The notes under the pieces: model-generated
Told to the model about the DNA's origin: nothing
The model's input: the letters and a program-made list of their open reading frames with translations, nothing else
Databases searched by the model: none
Part shown: positions 15,334 through 23,266 of the stretch, one piece after another
How positions within the stretch are numbered: position 1 is the stretch's first letter
How the letters are laid out: each line of letters begins with the position of its first letter
Position numbers and translations under genes: made by a program
Source of the DNA: Streptomyces sp. NBC_00663
GTDB taxonomy: Bacteria > Actinomycetota > Actinomycetes > Streptomycetales > Streptomycetaceae
Direction of reading: 5' to 3'
Length of the DNA: 64,000 nucleotides
Assembly: GCF_036226885.1 (NCBI RefSeq)
Contig: NZ_CP109027.1
Location: forward strand, 6,758,001 to 6,822,000

Positions 15334-16791
15334 ATGACCGAGCTCGTGGAACACGGACAGCTGTTCATCGGCGGGGAGTTGACGGACCCCCTGGGCAAGG
15401 ACGTCATCGAGGTGATCTCCCCGCACACCGAGGAGGTCATCGGACGCGTCCCGCACGCCGCGCGGGCGGACGTGGACGCCGCCGTCGCCGCCGCCCGGCG
15501 CGCCTTCGACGAGGGGCCCTGGCCGCGGATGTCCCTCGACGAGCGCATCGAGGTCGTCACCCGCATCAAGGACGGCATCCTCACCCGGCACGAGGAGATC
15601 GCCCGCGTCATCTCGTCCGAGAACGGTTCGCCGTACTCCTGGAGCGTCCTCGCGCAGGCGCTCGGCGCGATGATGGTGTGGGACGCGGCGATCACCGTCG
15701 CGCGGAACTTCACCTACGAGGAGCAGCGCGACGGCGTCCTCGGGAAGATCCTCGTGCGCCGCGAGCCGGTCGGTGTCGTCGCGGCCGTAGTCCCCTGGAA
15801 CGTCCCGCAGTTCGTCGCCGCCGCCAAGCTCGCGCCCGCGCTGCTCACCGGGTGCACGGTGATCCTCAAGCCGTCGCCGGAGTCGCCGCTGGACGCGTAT
15901 CTGCTGGCCGAGATCACGCGTGAGGCGGGGCTGCCGGAGGGTGTGCTGTCCATCCTTCCCGCCGACCGCGAGGTCAGCGAGTACCTGGTCGGGCACCCCG
16001 GTGTGGACAAGGTCTCCTTCACCGGCTCGGTGGCGGCGGGCAAGCGCGTGATGGAGGTCGCGTCCCGGAACCTCACCCGGGTCACCCTCGAACTGGGCGG
16101 CAAATCGGCAGCGGTCGTGCTGCCGGACGCGGACGTGGAGTCGACGGTCGCCGGGGTCGTGCCGGCCGCCTGGATGAACAACGGCCAGGCGTGCGTCGCC
16201 CAGACCCGCATCCTCCTCCCGCGCTCCCGCTACGACGAGTTCGCGGACGCCTTCGCCGCGGCGGCGAGCGCCCTCGTGGTCGGCGACCCGCTGGACCCGG
16301 CGACCCAGGTCGGCCCGCTGGTGGCCCAGCGCCAGCAGCGCCGGAACCTCGACTACATACGCATCGGCCAGGAGGAGGGCGCGAAGATCCTCACCGGCGG
16401 CGGCCGTCCGCCGGGCCTGGACAAGGGCTGGTACGTGGAGCCCACCCTCTTCGGCGACGTCGACAACTCCATGCGGATCGCCCGCGAGGAGATCTTCGGC
16501 CCCGTCATCTGCCTTCTCCCGTACGGCGACGAGTCCGAGGCCGCGAAGATCGCGAACGACTCCGACTACGGGCTCAGCGGCAGCGTGTGGACGGCCGACG
16601 TGGCCCACGGCATCGAGTTCGCGCGCGGGGTGCGGACGGGCACGTACAACGTCAACACCTTCAGCCTCGACATGCTCGGCCCGTTCGGTGGCTACAAGAA
16701 CTCAGGACTGGGGCGGGAGTTCGGGCCCGAGGGCTTCGGCGAGTACCTCGAACACAAGATGATCCATCTGCCGGCCGGCTGGGAGGCGTGA
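15334..16791 (+). CDS. NAD(P)-dependent aldehyde dehydrogenase
   Basis: Enzyme of 485 residues that oxidises an aldehyde to the acid. It has the cofactor loop FTGSVAAGKRVM, the general base Glu253 in TLELGGKS and the catalytic Cys287 in NNGQACVAQTR. The motif EIFGPVICLLPY is near the C-terminus. The ATG at 15334 follows GGGGAGG; the frame is open far upstream but that part is antisense to the metallo-beta-lactamase gene. The stop overlaps or nearly touches the ferredoxin gene. KstR-like sites precede it, so a role in oxidising a sterol or terpenoid side-chain aldehyde is inferred. Confidence 0.93.
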   Translation: MTELVEHGQLFIGGELTDPLGKDVIEVISPHTEEVIGRVPHAARADVDAAVAAARRAFDEGPWPRMSLDERIEVVTRIKDGILTRHEEIARVISSENGSPYSWSVLAQALGAMMVWDAAITVARNFTYEEQRDGVLGKILVRREPVGVVAAVVPWNVPQFVAAAKLAPALLTGCTVILKPSPESPLDAYLLAEITREAGLPEGVLSILPADREVSEYLVGHPGVDKVSFTGSVAAGKRVMEVASRNLTRVTLELGGKSAAVVLPDADVESTVAGVVPAAWMNNGQACVAQTRILLPRSRYDEFADAFAAAASALVVGDPLDPATQVGPLVAQRQQRRNLDYIRIGQEEGAKILTGGGRPPGLDKGWYVEPTLFGDVDNSMRIAREEIFGPVICLLPYGDESEAAKIANDSDYGLSGSVWTADVAHGIEFARGVRTGTYNVNTFSLDMLGPFGGYKNSGLGREFGPEGFGEYLEHKMIHLPAGWEA

Positions 16792-16799
16792 GCGCGGCC

Positions 16800-17033
16800 A
16801 TGGGTGACCGCTGGCAGATCGAGGTCGACCGGTCGCTGTGCATCGGCTCGGCCCAGTGCGTCCACCGCGCAGAGGGCGCCTTCCGGCTCGACTCCGGCAT
16901 GCAGTCCCACCCCGCGGAGCCGGAGACCGACGCCAACGAGAAGGTCCTTGAGGCCGCCGAGAACTGCCCGGTCGAGGCCATCATGATCACGCTGCTGGGC
17001 AGCGGGGAGCCGGTGTTCCCGCCCGAGGAGTGA
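16800..17033 (+). CDS. Ferredoxin, probably 3Fe-4S, P450 partner type
   Basis: Small acidic protein of 77 residues with the Cys pattern CIGSAQCVHRAEGAF and a distal ENCPVEAI. The missing central Cys of the first cluster motif points to a 3Fe-4S ferredoxin of the kind that feeds bacterial P450s. A GTG at 16788 overlapping the aldehyde dehydrogenase stop is an alternative start adding four residues. It probably serves the P450 at the start of the window, 15 kb away but apparently under the same operators. Confidence 0.9.
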   Translation: MGDRWQIEVDRSLCIGSAQCVHRAEGAFRLDSGMQSHPAEPETDANEKVLEAAENCPVEAIMITLLGSGEPVFPPEE

Positions 17034-17073
17034 CCGCTTAGGCTCCTGCGGTCGTCATCAGGGGATCGTTGGG

Positions 17074-17943
17074 GTGGGTGTGGAGAAGTCCGAGGCCAAG
17101 CGGCTGATCGAGCAGGCGTACGAGGCATGGGACGCCGAGGAGTGGCTCAGCGCGGCCGGGCTCTTCGAGCGGGTCCTCGCCCACTTCCCGGACGAGGAGC
17201 CGAGCGCGGTGTGGTGGTACGACGCCGCGCTCGCCCACAAGTTCCTGCGCGACTGGCGGAAGGCGTACGAACTCGGCCGGGAGGCCGCCGCCCGAGCCCC
17301 GCGCGGGGAGGGGGACCCGGCGTACTGGAACCTCGGCATCGCGGCGACGATCCAGCGTGACTGGGCGACGGCCCGGGACGCCTGGGCCGGGTTCGGCATC
17401 GAACTCCCGGACGGGGAGGGCGAGATCACCGGTGGTTTCGGACATGCCTGCGTGCGTCTCGACACGGGCGGCGAGCAGGAGGTCGTATGGGTCGAGCGGC
17501 TCTGTCCGACCCGCGGCCGGGTGGTCAATGTGCCGATCACCGGCGGACGGCGCTACGGCGAGATCGTCGTCCACGACGGCGCACCGAACGGGGAGCGGAT
17601 CGTCGACGGCACGACGTTCCCCGTCTTCGACGAGCTGCTGCTGTTCGCGGCCTCCGAACTGCCCACCCTGGAGGTGACCGTCGCCGCGGGCGAGCGGGCC
17701 GACCTGGAGGCGCTGGTCGGGCTGTTCACCGAGCACGGCTACGGGGCCGAGCCCGCGAGCAGCGTCCGGATGCTGTGCGCCTGCTGTAGCGAGGGCACCC
17801 ACGAGCAGCAGCGGAGCGTCGAGGCGGGCGCCCAGCGGCTCTCGCTCGCGGCTCCGCCCCAGGAGGCGCGGCGGCTGCTGGAGGAGTGGGCGGCGGGGAC
17901 GGCGATCGGGCGGGGCTGGAGCGGGCTGGAGGCCGTGGGGTAG
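17074..17943 (+). CDS. Tetratricopeptide-repeat protein
   Basis: Cytosolic protein of 289 residues. The N-terminal third has TPR-like helices (AYEAWDAEEWLSAAGLFERVL; DAALAHKFLRDWRKAYELG; YWNLGIAATIQRDWATARDAW). The rest is a beta-rich part including LCPTRGRVVNVPITGGRRYGEIVVHDG and a CACC motif. GTG at 17074 is used; GTG at 17080 is equally possible. Homologues are annotated only as TPR proteins and no function can be assigned. It is alone on its strand between the ferredoxin and the TPP riboswitch. Confidence 0.82.
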   Translation: MGVEKSEAKRLIEQAYEAWDAEEWLSAAGLFERVLAHFPDEEPSAVWWYDAALAHKFLRDWRKAYELGREAAARAPRGEGDPAYWNLGIAATIQRDWATARDAWAGFGIELPDGEGEITGGFGHACVRLDTGGEQEVVWVERLCPTRGRVVNVPITGGRRYGEIVVHDGAPNGERIVDGTTFPVFDELLLFAASELPTLEVTVAAGERADLEALVGLFTEHGYGAEPASSVRMLCACCSEGTHEQQRSVEAGAQRLSLAAPPQEARRLLEEWAAGTAIGRGWSGLEAVG

Positions 17944-18079
17944 GGGGGGGCCGCGGCGGCGAAAAAATATCCGGATTGGGGGGTTCTGTTCCCGCTCGGG
18001 CGTTCTATTCTAGAAGTGGCCTACGGGACGAGTGAGGGAGTCCGAGCGGCGTAGCCGACTCTGGCGTGACGTGGAAGTA

Positions 18080-18192
18080 GCGCATCCGCCGGTGCCGACG
18101 TCGACGGTCGGGCTGAGAGGCCGGAAGGCAGCAGCCGAGCCGGACGGCGACCCCCAGAACCTGATCCGGACCATACCGGCGAAGGGAACCCG
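18080..18192 (+). ncRNA. TPP riboswitch without a downstream gene
   Basis: All diagnostic parts are present in order. There is a P3 hairpin CCGAC/GTCGG, then CTGAGAGG at 18113-18120, an extended P3a arm, and GAACCTGATCCGG followed by CATACCGGCGAAGGGAA at about 18157-18188, which is the usual Streptomyces form of the P4/P5 half. No gene follows on the plus strand: the next coding sequence is the 3' end of the TetR gene on the opposite strand. Confidence 0.88.
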
Positions 18193-18197
18193 TCTCG

Positions 18198-18227
18198 TAG
18201 GTTCTCCGTGTCTCCCGAGAGCCCTAC
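18198..18227. terminator. Hairpin between the TPP riboswitch and kstR
   Basis: GTAGG.TTCTC pairs with GAGAGCCCTAC (one bulge), ending at the kstR stop codon. A second pairing is possible between CGAAGGGAA (18180-18188, the riboswitch 3' end) and TTCCCTTCG (18228-18236, last kstR codons). It may end kstR transcription, act as the riboswitch's terminator, or both. Confidence 0.5.
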
Positions 18228-18883
18228 TTCCCTTCGGGCGCCGTCAGGTCGATCAAGCGGCAGACCGTCTCGATGTCGATCTTGACCTGGGCGATGGAGG
18301 CGCGGCCCGAAAGCCAGGTGATCAGGGCCGAGTGCCAGGTGTGCTCGATGACGCGGACCGCGGAGAGCTGGGCCGGGGTGGGGTCCGCCAGACCCATCGC
18401 GTCCAGGATGATCACCGTGGTCTGCCGGGAGACCTGGTCGACCTCGGGGGAGACGCTCCGGTCGGCGAAGGTCAGGGCGCGGACCATCGCGTCGGCCAGA
18501 TGCGGCTCACGTTGCAGGGCCCGGAAGGCCCGCATCAGGGTCTCCGCGACCCGCTCGGCCGCCGTGTCCCCCTGCGGGGGCTTCTTCCGCAGCGTGCCGT
18601 GCATGTGCTCCAGCTGGTCCTGCATGGTCGCGACCAGCAGATGCACCTTGGACGGGAAGTAGCGGTACAGCGTGCCGAGCGCCACCTGGGAGGACTCCGC
18701 GACCTCCCGCATCTGCACGGCGTCGAAGCCGCCCCGGCTCGCCAGCTGGGCGCTCGCGTGCAGGATGCGGCGCCGCCGGGCCTCCTGCCGCTCGGTGAGC
18801 GGCGGCGAGTCGGTCCGCGCGGCACTGGCCTCCACCTTGACCGGCTTGGCCGGTTTGACCGGCGGCTTGGCTTGCGCAGACAT
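18224..18883 (-). CDS. kstR: TetR-family regulator, KstR-like
   Basis: Repressor of 219 residues. A Lys/Pro-rich tail of about 30 residues precedes the TetR helix-turn-helix, where VQMREVAESSQVALGTLYRY and FPSKVHLLV closely resemble the corresponding segment of Mycobacterium tuberculosis KstR as I recall it. The ligand-binding half retains similar elements (AMVRALTFADRSVSPEVDQV). KstR represses cholesterol side-chain genes and is released by a CoA-thioester of a steroid intermediate. An exact match to its operator lies upstream, between this gene and the glycosyltransferase gene, suggesting autoregulation. Orthology to KstR is inferred from motif similarity plus the operators; the ligand in this organism is unknown. 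Confidence 0.85.
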   Translation of the reverse strand: MSAQAKPPVKPAKPVKVEASAARTDSPPLTERQEARRRRILHASAQLASRGGFDAVQMREVAESSQVALGTLYRYFPSKVHLLVATMQDQLEHMHGTLRKKPPQGDTAAERVAETLMRAFRALQREPHLADAMVRALTFADRSVSPEVDQVSRQTTVIILDAMGLADPTPAQLSAVRVIEHTWHSALITWLSGRASIAQVKIDIETVCRLIDLTAPEGK

Positions 18884-19029
18884 GGGTCGGGTCCCGTTCC
18901 GTGACAGTCGGTGAGGGCGAATGATCGCACAGCATGACAGGGGCCTCGGCCGTGGCGCGAATCACCTGATCCACTGCTCACACCGCCCCTACCTGCCGGT
19001 AGATTCAGAGCCTCTTGAACGATCAAGTC

Positions 19030-19043
19030 TGAAACTTGTTCTA
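19030..19043. promoter_or_regulatory. KstR-like operator between kstR and the glycosyltransferase operon
   Basis: TGAAACTTGTTCTA matches TNNAACNNGTTNNA at all 8 fixed positions. It lies 55 bases before the glycosyltransferase start and 147 bases before kstR. Confidence 0.7.
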
Positions 19044-19097
19044 GATTAGCGTCCCGGCGTAACCTCGCGGGAAATAGCAGGGAGAAGGGGGCCCGGA

Positions 19098-20510
19098 GTG
19101 ACCGCTGAGGCCAGTCAGGCGGGGTCCCAGGCGGACCCGGCCGCGGACGGCGAGCGACCGCTCAACATCGCACTCCTCACCTATAAGGGGAACCCGTTCT
19201 GCGGCGGCCAGGGCGTCTACGTCCGCCACCTCTCCCGCGAACTGGCCCGCCTCGGCCACCGCGTCGAGGTCATCGGCTCACAGCCGTACCCGGTCCTCGA
19301 CGAGGGCGTCGAGGACATCGGCGACCGGCTCTCCCTGACGGAGCTCGCGAGCCTCGATCTCTACCGCTCCCCGGACCCCTTCCGCACCCCCAAGCGCGAC
19401 GAGTTCCGCGACTGGATCGACGCCCTGGAGGTCGGGGCGATGTGGACCGGCGGCTTCCCCGAGCCCCTCACCTTCTCGCTCCGCGCCCGTCGCCATCTGC
19501 GCGCCCGGCGTGGCGAGTTCGACGTCGTCCACGACAACCAGACGCTCGGATACGGCTTGTTGGGCGACGTCGGCGCCCCCCTGGTCACCACCATCCACCA
19601 CCCCATCACCGTGGACCGCCAGTTGGAGCTGGACGCGGCCCAGGGCTGGCAGCGCCGCTACTCGGTGCGCCGCTGGTACGCCTTCACCCGTATGCAGAAG
19701 CGGGTCGCCCGCCGGCTGCCCTCCGTCCTGACCGTCTCCGGCACCTCCCGCCAGGAGATCGTCGACCACCTCGGCGTCCGGGACGACCGCATCCACGTCG
19801 TCCACATCGGCGCCGACACCGACCTGTTCAAGCCGGATGCGTCCGTGCGCCGCATCCCCGGCCGGATCGTCACCACCTCCAGCGCCGACGTCCCGCTCAA
19901 GGGCCTCATCTACCTCATCGAGGCCCTCGCCAAGGTCCGCGTCGAGCATCCCGACGCCCACCTCGTCGTCGTCGGCAAGCGCGCCGAGGACGGACCCGTC
20001 GCCCAGGCCATCGAGCGGTACGGCCTCGAAGGCGCCGTCGACTTCGTCAAGGGCATCTCCGACGCCGAACTCGTCGACCTGGTCCGCTCGGCCGAGATCG
20101 CCTGCGTCCCCTCCCTCTACGAGGGCTTCTCCCTCCCGGCGGCGGAGGCCATGGCCACGGGCACGCCGCTGCTGGCCACCACCGGCGGAGCGATCCCCGA
20201 GGTCGCCGGCCCCGACGGGGAGACGTGCCTCGCCGTCCCGCCCGGCGACGCGGGGGCGCTGGCCGCCGGTCTGGGCCGGCTGCTGAGCGACCCGGAGCTG
20301 AGGGCCCGCCTCGGCCGGGCGGGCCGTGAGCGAGTGCTGGCCCGCTTCACCTGGGCCAGAGCCGCAGAGGGCACGGTGGCCAGGTACCGCGAGGCCCTCG
20401 CCCGCTCCGCGGTCACGAATCCCGGCCGCTCCGCGGCCCTCCAGGGTGTCGAGTCCGCGACCCCCACCAGTGACACCGGTGTCTATTCCGAAAGCAGGGC
20501 CACGTGCTGA
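19098..20510 (+). CDS. Glycosyltransferase family 4 protein
   Basis: Protein of 470 residues with two Rossmann halves of the GT-B fold. The N-terminal GGQGVYVRHLSRELARLGHRV is the acceptor-side loop. The C-terminal half carries PSLYEGFSLPAAEAMATGTPL, the EX7E sugar-nucleotide motif. It most likely transfers a hexose from a nucleotide sugar to an unknown acceptor on the inner membrane face or in the cytosol. GTG at 19098 is the start; its stop overlaps the methyltransferase start. The gene is first in a three-gene operon behind an exact KstR-like operator. A partly similar glycosyltransferase/methyltransferase pairing occurs in mycobacterial methylglucose polysaccharide genes, but that parallel is loose. 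Confidence 0.9.
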   Translation: MTAEASQAGSQADPAADGERPLNIALLTYKGNPFCGGQGVYVRHLSRELARLGHRVEVIGSQPYPVLDEGVEDIGDRLSLTELASLDLYRSPDPFRTPKRDEFRDWIDALEVGAMWTGGFPEPLTFSLRARRHLRARRGEFDVVHDNQTLGYGLLGDVGAPLVTTIHHPITVDRQLELDAAQGWQRRYSVRRWYAFTRMQKRVARRLPSVLTVSGTSRQEIVDHLGVRDDRIHVVHIGADTDLFKPDASVRRIPGRIVTTSSADVPLKGLIYLIEALAKVRVEHPDAHLVVVGKRAEDGPVAQAIERYGLEGAVDFVKGISDAELVDLVRSAEIACVPSLYEGFSLPAAEAMATGTPLLATTGGAIPEVAGPDGETCLAVPPGDAGALAAGLGRLLSDPELRARLGRAGRERVLARFTWARAAEGTVARYREALARSAVTNPGRSAALQGVESATPTSDTGVYSESRATC

Positions 20511-21238
20511 CCGTCGACTTCTCCCGGTTCCCGCTCGCCCCGGGCGACCGTGTCCTGGACCTCGGCTGCGGGGCCGGCCGGCACGCGTTCGAGTGCTACC
20601 GGCGCGGCGCCCAGGTCGTGGCCCTGGACCAGAACGCCGAGGAGATCCGCGAGGTCGCGAAGTGGTTCGCGGCGATGAAGGAGGCGGGCGAGGCCCCCGA
20701 GGGCGCCACCGCCACGGCCATGGAGGGCGACGCGCTGGCGCTCCCCTTCCCGGACGAGTCCTTCGACGTCGTGATCATCTCCGAGGTCATGGAGCACATC
20801 CCCGACGACAAGGGCGTACTCGCCGAGATGGTCCGGGTGCTCAAGCCCGGCGGCCGGATCGCCATCACCGTCCCGCGCTACGGCCCCGAGAAGGTCTGCT
20901 GGACGCTCTCCGACGCCTACCACGAGGTCGAGGGCGGCCACATCCGCATCTACAAGGCGGACGAACTGCTCGCGAAGATCCGCGAGGCCGGCCTGAAGCC
21001 GTACGGCACCCACCACGCGCACGCGCTTCACAGCCCCTACTGGTGGCTGAAGTGCGCGTTCGGCGTCGACAACGACAAGGCGCTGCCGGTGAAGGCGTAC
21101 CACAAGCTCCTGGTCTGGGACATCATGAAGAAGCCGCTCGCGACCCGGGTCGCCGAACAGGCCCTCAACCCCCTGATCGGCAAGAGCTTCGTGGCGTACG
21201 CGACCAAGCCGCACCTGCCGCGGGTGGACGCCAAGTGA
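20504..21238 (+). CDS. Class I SAM-dependent methyltransferase
   Basis: Enzyme of 244 residues with motif I VLDLGCGAGRHAFE, the acidic residue of VVALDQN, and SFDVVIISEVMEHI (motif II/III), followed by VLKPGGRIAITVP. This is the Methyltransf_11 pattern of small-molecule methylases. The GTG start overlaps the glycosyltransferase stop by seven bases and its stop overlaps the next GTG, so the three proteins are made together. The C-terminal 80 residues (YWWLKCAFGVDNDKALPVKAY) probably form the acceptor site. Acceptor unknown; a lipid-linked or terpenoid glycoside is one guess. Confidence 0.9.
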   Translation: MLTVDFSRFPLAPGDRVLDLGCGAGRHAFECYRRGAQVVALDQNAEEIREVAKWFAAMKEAGEAPEGATATAMEGDALALPFPDESFDVVIISEVMEHIPDDKGVLAEMVRVLKPGGRIAITVPRYGPEKVCWTLSDAYHEVEGGHIRIYKADELLAKIREAGLKPYGTHHAHALHSPYWWLKCAFGVDNDKALPVKAYHKLLVWDIMKKPLATRVAEQALNPLIGKSFVAYATKPHLPRVDAK

Positions 21239-22305
21239 CCACTCCCCGGACAGAACACCTCGTCCTGCCCGGGGTGCTGACCGCCGAGCAGGCCGCCGAG
21301 ACCGTCGCCGGCATCCTCGCCGTACAGCGGGAGGACGGCGCGATCCCGTGGTTCCGCGGCCACCACCTCGACCCCTGGGACCACACCGAGGCCGCGATGG
21401 CCCTCGACGCGGCGGGCGAACACGCGGCGGCGGCGCGGGCGTACGACTGGCTGGCCCGGCACCAGAACGAGGACGGCTCCTGGTACGCCGCCTACCAGGA
21501 CGGCGCCTACGACGAGGTCACCGACCGGGGCCGCGAGACGAACTTCGTCGCCTACATAGCGGTCGGCGTCTGGCACCACTACCTCTCCACCGGCGACGAC
21601 ACCTTCCTGGACCGCATGTGGCCCGCGGTCCACGCGGCGATGGAGTACGTCCTGCGGCTCCAGCAGCCCGGCGGGCAGATCGGCTGGAAGGGCGAGGAGG
21701 ACGGCAGCTTCACGAACGACGCGCTGCTGACCGGCTCCTCCTCCGTCCACCACGCCCTGCGGTGCGCCCTGGCGATCGCCGAACAGCGCGAAGAGCCGCA
21801 GCCGGACTGGGAGTTGGCGGTGGGGATGCTGAGGCACGCCATCCGTCGCCACCCCGAGCGGTTCCTGGACAAGGACCGCTACTCGATGGACTGGTACTAC
21901 CCCGTCCTGGGCGGCGCGTTGACGGACGCGGAGGCCAAGTCCCGTATGGAGAAGGACTGGGACCGCTTCGTCGTCCCCGGCCTCGGCGTGCGCTGCGTCG
22001 ACCCCAACCCGTGGGTGACGGGCGGCGAGTCGGCCGAACTCGCCCTGGCCCTGTGGGCGATGGGCGAGTCCGACCGGGCGCTGGAGATCCTCCAGTCCAT
22101 CCAGCACCTGCGCGACGCGGAGTCGGGCCTGTACTGGACGGGCTATGTCTTCGAGGACGACGCGATCTGGCCGAGGGAACTCACGACGTGGACAGCCGGG
22201 TCGCTGCTGCTCGCCGTCGCCGCGCTGGGCGGCGACGAGGCCACCTGCCAGGTGTTCGGCGGCGGACAGCTGCCGAGAGGTCTGGACCCGGACTGCTGCG
22301 ACTGA
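21235..22305 (+). CDS. Prenyltransferase-like alpha/alpha-toroid protein
   Basis: Protein of 356 residues, no signal peptide, with alpha-hairpin repeats: EDGAIPWFRGHHLDPWDHTEAAMALDA is the first, then YDWLARHQNEDGSWYAAYQDG and later VLRLQQPGGQIGWKGEEDGS. The fold is that of squalene cyclases, prenyltransferase beta subunits and six-hairpin glycosidases. The terpene cyclase DxDD is absent, so a glycosidase or binding role is as likely. GTG overlaps the methyltransferase stop. With a glycosyltransferase and methyltransferase ahead of it, it may trim or modify the same glycoconjugate. Confidence 0.8.
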   Translation: MTTPRTEHLVLPGVLTAEQAAETVAGILAVQREDGAIPWFRGHHLDPWDHTEAAMALDAAGEHAAAARAYDWLARHQNEDGSWYAAYQDGAYDEVTDRGRETNFVAYIAVGVWHHYLSTGDDTFLDRMWPAVHAAMEYVLRLQQPGGQIGWKGEEDGSFTNDALLTGSSSVHHALRCALAIAEQREEPQPDWELAVGMLRHAIRRHPERFLDKDRYSMDWYYPVLGGALTDAEAKSRMEKDWDRFVVPGLGVRCVDPNPWVTGGESAELALALWAMGESDRALEILQSIQHLRDAESGLYWTGYVFEDDAIWPRELTTWTAGSLLLAVAALGGDEATCQVFGGGQLPRGLDPDCCD

Positions 22306-22314
22306 GAACCCGCC

Positions 22315-22605
22315 TCAGTGGCGGTGGACCCGGTTGGCGATGGCGTGTCCGACGAACAGGTAGACCACGGCGGCGAGACCATAGCCCGCCACCACCCGTG
22401 CCCACGCCTCGTCGAACGTGAACAGGTCGTGGCTCCAGCCCGCCAGCCACAAGGCCGCGTCATGGATGAACTGCACGAAGTCGTTCGCGCGGTTCGCGTC
22501 CAGCAGGTACATCAGAATCCAGAGGCCCAGGATGAGGGCCATGATGTCGGCGACGATCGCTATGACCGTGCCGGCCGAGTTGGCACCGCGATATCGAGAG
22601 GACAT
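22315..22605 (-). CDS. Small membrane protein, two helices
   Basis: Hypothetical protein of 96 residues with a hydrophobic segment at about 15-36 (TVIAIVADIMALILGLWILMYL) and another at about 71-90 (VVAGYGLAAVVYLFVGHAI). Between them is an amphipathic part with FVQFIHDAALWLAGWSHDLF. The ATG at 22605 is used; an ATG two codons upstream is possible. It is convergent with the toroid gene. Function unknown; it is a single-gene unit divergent from the lipoprotein gene. Confidence 0.72.
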   Translation of the reverse strand: MSSRYRGANSAGTVIAIVADIMALILGLWILMYLLDANRANDFVQFIHDAALWLAGWSHDLFTFDEAWARVVAGYGLAAVVYLFVGHAIANRVHRH

Positions 22606-22723
22606 AACCATCGGGTTGCCGCTCAATCCCGTATGAAACCCGAACGGGGTCGCCCCGGTGGCGGGTTGCCAGGGGCCGGGTGAAGCTGCCGGAAGACGTG
22701 CACCCACCCTCCCGGAGGCCTCT

Positions 22724-23266
22724 GTGCCCGCACCGCTACGCCGCCTGCTCGTGGCGCCGACGCTCTGCTGCGCCCTGCTCGCCGGGGCCACCGCCTGCGG
22801 CGGGGACGACGCCGACGACGCCGCGGCCACCACCACTGCGACCGGCACCAGTTCCGCCGAACGGCAGAAGTTCGCCAAGACCCGCTTCGTGGCGAACGCG
22901 GGGCTGGCCGCCGGGGCGACGTACCAGTGGATCGTGAAGCCGTGGCGGGCCGGGAAGTTCCAGAGCGGCGCGGACGGCCGCAAGGTGGCGCTGGTGAAGG
23001 CCGGTCTCGCCGGCACCTTCGCCTACAACCGCCTCAAGGCCGCGTCCCGCAACGCCGAGGGCGACCCGACCCTCGCGAAGGCCGTCGCCCCGCTCACGGC
23101 GGGCATCGACGCCCTGAAGGACCTCCCGTCGAAGCTCCGCAAGGGAGACACGTCCGTCGCGGGCACCTTCGACGACGTCACCAACCAGGTGAAGGACGCC
23201 GGGAAGAGCGCGGGCGCGACGGTGACGGAGAAGGTGCCGTCGGCCGCACAGCTCACCTCGGATTGA
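22724..23266 (+). CDS. Probable secreted lipoprotein
   Basis: Protein of 180 residues. The N-terminus RRLLVAPTLCCALLAGATACGG is a signal peptide ending in a lipobox-like ATAC, followed by an acidic Asp/Ala stretch and a Thr-rich linker. The rest is a helical domain starting KFAKTRFVANAGLAAGATYQWI. The GTG is preceded by GGAGG at proper distance. No named domain recognised; similar short helical lipoproteins occur across Streptomyces. It overlaps the convergent oxidoreductase gene by 14 bases. Confidence 0.8.
   Translation: MPAPLRRLLVAPTLCCALLAGATACGGDDADDAAATTTATGTSSAERQKFAKTRFVANAGLAAGATYQWIVKPWRAGKFQSGADGRKVALVKAGLAGTFAYNRLKAASRNAEGDPTLAKAVAPLTAGIDALKDLPSKLRKGDTSVAGTFDDVTNQVKDAGKSAGATVTEKVPSAAQLTSD

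Noticed and set aside
17990..18020. A further KstR-like operator near TTCTAGAA
   Set aside because: Only a half-site (TAGAAC on the minus strand) is present and no AAC-NN-GTT core; more likely part of a promoter for the riboswitch RNA.
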